A stretch of 64,000 nt of DNA. It comes from Enterobacter asburiae (lineage in GTDB: Bacteria; Pseudomonadota; Gammaproteobacteria; Enterobacterales; Enterobacteriaceae). The notes under the pieces were generated by a model, which was not told where the DNA came from, made no database searches, and saw only the letters and a list, made by a program, of their open reading frames with translations. The DNA is taken from contig NZ_CP102247.1 of NCBI RefSeq assembly GCF_024599655.1, positions 248,001 through 312,000 of the forward strand, written 5' to 3'. Every line of letters starts with the position of its first letter. Position 1 is the first letter of the stretch. Position numbers and translations under genes: made by a program. Of this stretch, positions 61,854-64,000 are shown piece by piece.

Positions 61854-63305
61854 ATGCATTTTCGTGCCATAACCCGAATCGTTGGACTGCTGGTCATACT
61901 CTTTTCCGGGACGATGATTCTCCCTGGACTGGTGGCGCTTATCTACCGAGACGGCGCGGGGCGGGCATTTACCCAGACCTTCTTTGTCGCGCTGGCGATT
62001 GGCTCGCTGCTGTGGTGGCCAAACCGTCGTCAGAAAGGTGAGCTGAAATCTCGCGAAGGCTTTTTGATTGTGGTCCTGTTCTGGACGGTGCTGGGGAGCG
62101 TCGGTTCGCTGCCCTTCATCTTCTCTGAACAGCCTAACCTGAGCATCACGGATGCCTTTTTTGAATCGTTCTCCGGTTTAACGACCACCGGGGCGACGAC
62201 GCTGGTGGGGCTGGATTCACTTCCGCATGCCATTCTCTTTTATCGCCAGATGCTGCAGTGGTTCGGGGGGATGGGAATCATCGTCCTGGCGGTGGCTATT
62301 CTGCCGATTCTGGGCGTCGGGGGGATGCAGCTCTATCGCGCCGAAATGCCCGGACCGCTGAAAGATAACAAGATGCGCCCGCGTATTGCCGAGACGGCGA
62401 AAACCCTGTGGCTTATCTATGTCTTGCTGACGGTGGCCTGTGCGCTGGCGCTTTGGTTCGCCGGGATGCCCGCTTTCGACGCCATCGGACACAGCTTCGC
62501 GACGATCGCGATCGGCGGGTTCTCCACTCACGATGCCAGCGTCGGCTACTTCGACAGCCCAACCATTAACACGATTATTGCCATTTTCCTTCTGATTTCA
62601 GGCTGTAACTACGGTCTGCACTTCTCCTTACTGAGCGGGCGCAGCCTGAAGGTGTACTGGCGTGACCCAGAGTTCCGCATGTTTATTGGCGTCCAGCTTA
62701 CGCTGGTGATCATCTGTACCCTGGTGCTGTGGTTCCATGATGTCTACAACTCCGCGCTGACTACGCTAAATCAGGCGTTCTTCCAGGTGGTATCGATGGC
62801 GACGACCGCCGGATTTACCACGGACAGCATCGCGCGCTGGCCGCTGTTCCTGCCGGTGCTGCTTTTATGCTCTGCATTTATCGGGGGCTGTGCGGGGTCT
62901 ACGGGCGGTGGCCTGAAGGTGATTCGTATTCTGCTGCTGTTTAAGCAGGGGAACCGCGAGCTGAAGCGTCTGGTCCACCCGAACGCGGTCTACAGTATTA
63001 AACTGGGAAACCGCGCGCTGCCGGAACGTATCCTCGAAGCGGTGTGGGGATTCTTCTCGGCGTATGCGCTGGTCTTTATCGTCAGCATGCTGGCGATTAT
63101 CGCGACGGGAGTGGATGATTTCTCCGCCTTTGCGTCCGTCGTCGCAACATTGAACAACCTCGGGCCTGGCCTGGGCGTTGTGGCGGATAACTTTGCCAGT
63201 ATGAACCCGGTCGCGAAATGGATCCTCATTGCCAATATGCTGTTTGGTCGTCTTGAGGTCTTTACGCTGCTGGTGCTGTTCACCCCTACATTCTGGCGCG
63301 AGTAA
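61854..63305 (+). CDS. trkH: TrkH, potassium uptake protein
   Basis: Channel subunit of the Trk K+ uptake system, gated by TrkA. It is 483 aa, as in E. coli. Repeated membrane-P-loop-membrane units; filter-type segments in SGLTTTGATTL, IGGFSTHDAS and ATTAGFTTDS; the conserved GGCAGSTGGGLKVIR is present. It is followed closely by hemG. Confidence 0.97.
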   Translation: MHFRAITRIVGLLVILFSGTMILPGLVALIYRDGAGRAFTQTFFVALAIGSLLWWPNRRQKGELKSREGFLIVVLFWTVLGSVGSLPFIFSEQPNLSITDAFFESFSGLTTTGATTLVGLDSLPHAILFYRQMLQWFGGMGIIVLAVAILPILGVGGMQLYRAEMPGPLKDNKMRPRIAETAKTLWLIYVLLTVACALALWFAGMPAFDAIGHSFATIAIGGFSTHDASVGYFDSPTINTIIAIFLLISGCNYGLHFSLLSGRSLKVYWRDPEFRMFIGVQLTLVIICTLVLWFHDVYNSALTTLNQAFFQVVSMATTAGFTTDSIARWPLFLPVLLLCSAFIGGCAGSTGGGLKVIRILLLFKQGNRELKRLVHPNAVYSIKLGNRALPERILEAVWGFFSAYALVFIVSMLAIIATGVDDFSAFASVVATLNNLGPGLGVVADNFASMNPVAKWILIANMLFGRLEVFTLLVLFTPTFWRE

Positions 63306-63315
63306 GGAGCCGTTG

Positions 63316-63861
63316 ATGAAAACACTGATTCTTTTCTCTACGCGAGACGGGCAAACGCGTGAGATTGCCGCGTATCTGGCATCGGAATTAAAAGAGCTGG
63401 GTATTTACTCGGATGTGGTGAACCTGAACCGTGCGGAGCAGATAACCTGGCAGGATTACGATCGCGTGGTAATTGGCGCGTCAATTCGTTACGGGCATTT
63501 CCATCCGGCGCTGGACCGCTTTGTGAAAAAGCACACGGCGGTACTCAACAAATTGCCCGGTGCGTTTTACTCGGTCAATCTTGTCGCACGTAAAGCCGAG
63601 AAGCGTACGCCGCAGACCAACAGCTACACGCGCAAGTTTTTGCTCAGCTCGCCGTGGCAGCCAGACCTGTGCGCCGTCTTTGCCGGCGCGCTGCGCTATC
63701 CTCGCTACCGCTGGTATGACCGCTTTATGATCCGCCTGATTATGAAGATGACCGGGGGTGAAACCGATACGCGTAAAGAAGTGGTTTATACCGACTGGTC
63801 GCAGGTGGCCAGTTTTGCGCGGGAAATCGCACATTTAACGGGCGATTCGCGACTTAAATAA
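63316..63861 (+). CDS. hemG: HemG, quinone-dependent protoporphyrinogen oxidase
   Basis: Flavodoxin-like FMN enzyme oxidising protoporphyrinogen IX with ubiquinone or menaquinone as acceptor. It is 181 aa, as in E. coli. FMN-binding loop FSTRDGQTREIA at the N-terminus; a long insertion rich in basic and aromatic residues (RYPRYRWYDRFMIRL) distinguishes it from true flavodoxins. It starts 10 bases after trkH. Confidence 0.97.
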   Translation: MKTLILFSTRDGQTREIAAYLASELKELGIYSDVVNLNRAEQITWQDYDRVVIGASIRYGHFHPALDRFVKKHTAVLNKLPGAFYSVNLVARKAEKRTPQTNSYTRKFLLSSPWQPDLCAVFAGALRYPRYRWYDRFMIRLIMKMTGGETDTRKEVVYTDWSQVASFAREIAHLTGDSRLK

Positions 63862-63910
63862 GCGTTAAGTTTGAAAAGTGAGCGAACGAAAAGTTTTTTG
63901 TATTTTGTGC

Positions 63911-63947
63911 TTGTCACTTCAGAATAACTCCCTATAATGCGCCTCCA
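63911..63947 (+). promoter_or_regulatory. rRNA operon P1 promoter (start of an rrnA-type operon)
   Basis: -35 TTGTCA (63911-63916), 16-base spacer, -10 TATAAT (63933-63938), GCGCCTCC discriminator and start near A63947. The following ACTGACACGGAACAACGG is the conserved rrn leader start. An A/T-rich UP-like element (AAAAGTTTTTTGTATTTTG) lies just upstream. In E. coli rrsA follows hemG, so the 16S gene should begin beyond the right edge. Confidence 0.93.
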
Positions 63948-64000
63948 CTGACACGGAACAACGGCTTACAGGCCACCGGGTTAGCGGGGTTCAGAGATGA

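Overview
The window is a 64 kb stretch of core chromosome from a member of the Enterobacteriaceae. Gene order follows Escherichia coli K-12 from rhlB to the start of the rrnA-type ribosomal RNA operon, and almost every product is very close in sequence and length to its E. coli orthologue. Three things point away from Escherichia and towards an Enterobacter/Lelliottia/Leclercia-like genus: aslB-aslA, yigE and yigF-yigG are missing, an MFS transporter gene sits between glmZ and hemY, and the REP elements have a GCCCGGTGGCG...CCGGGC core. The genus is an inference; no 16S sequence is included because the window stops inside the rRNA leader.

Layout. 1-2.8 kb: rhlB (N-terminal two fifths of the helicase, reverse strand), trxA, and rho with its leader. 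2.9-13.9 kb: the complete enterobacterial common antigen operon wecA-wzzE-wecB-wecC-wecD-wecE-wzxE-wecF-wzyE-wecG, largely joined by ATGA overlaps. 14-16 kb: the threonine transporter thrP and the tRNA operon argX-hisR-leuT-proM. 16-17.7 kb: the sRNA gene glmZ, with a sigma54-type promoter and two GlrR boxes, then an accessory MFS gene. 17.8-25.3 kb: hemCDXY (reverse) divergent from cyaA (CRP box), then cyaY (reverse). 25.4-31 kb: lptM-dapF-yigA-xerC-yigB and the SOS gene uvrD. 31-41 kb: corA with a long leader, rarD, yigI, pldA, recQ, rhtC/rhtB, pldB, yigL and bioP (yigM). 40.9-47.7 kb: metR/metE with MetJ and MetR sites, ysgA, udp with two CRP boxes, and rmuC. 47.8-56.2 kb: ubiE-ubiJ-ubiB, tatABC, tatD, rfaH, ubiD and fre. 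56.3-63.9 kb: fadBA (reverse, FadR operator), pepQ, yigZ, trkH and hemG, followed by the P1 promoter of an rRNA operon at the right edge.

How the genes work together. The wec cluster builds lipid III, flips it, polymerises it and sets chain length for enterobacterial common antigen. hemCDXY and hemG serve heme synthesis. ubiE, ubiJ, ubiB and ubiD act in ubiquinone synthesis. TatABC exports folded proteins. fadBA runs aerobic beta-oxidation. metR/metE make methionine. CyaA supplies the cAMP that, with CRP, acts at the cyaA and udp promoters seen here.

No phage, insertion sequence, CRISPR array, toxin-antitoxin pair or novel multi-gene system was found. The items worth a second look are regulatory: the GlrR/sigma54 architecture of glmZ, a shifted reading frame in the rho leader peptide, a well-preserved upstream ORF in the corA leader, a REP hairpin between the uvrD SOS box and its start codon, a perfect inverted repeat around the tatA -10 box, and a long antisense overlap of bioP with metR.
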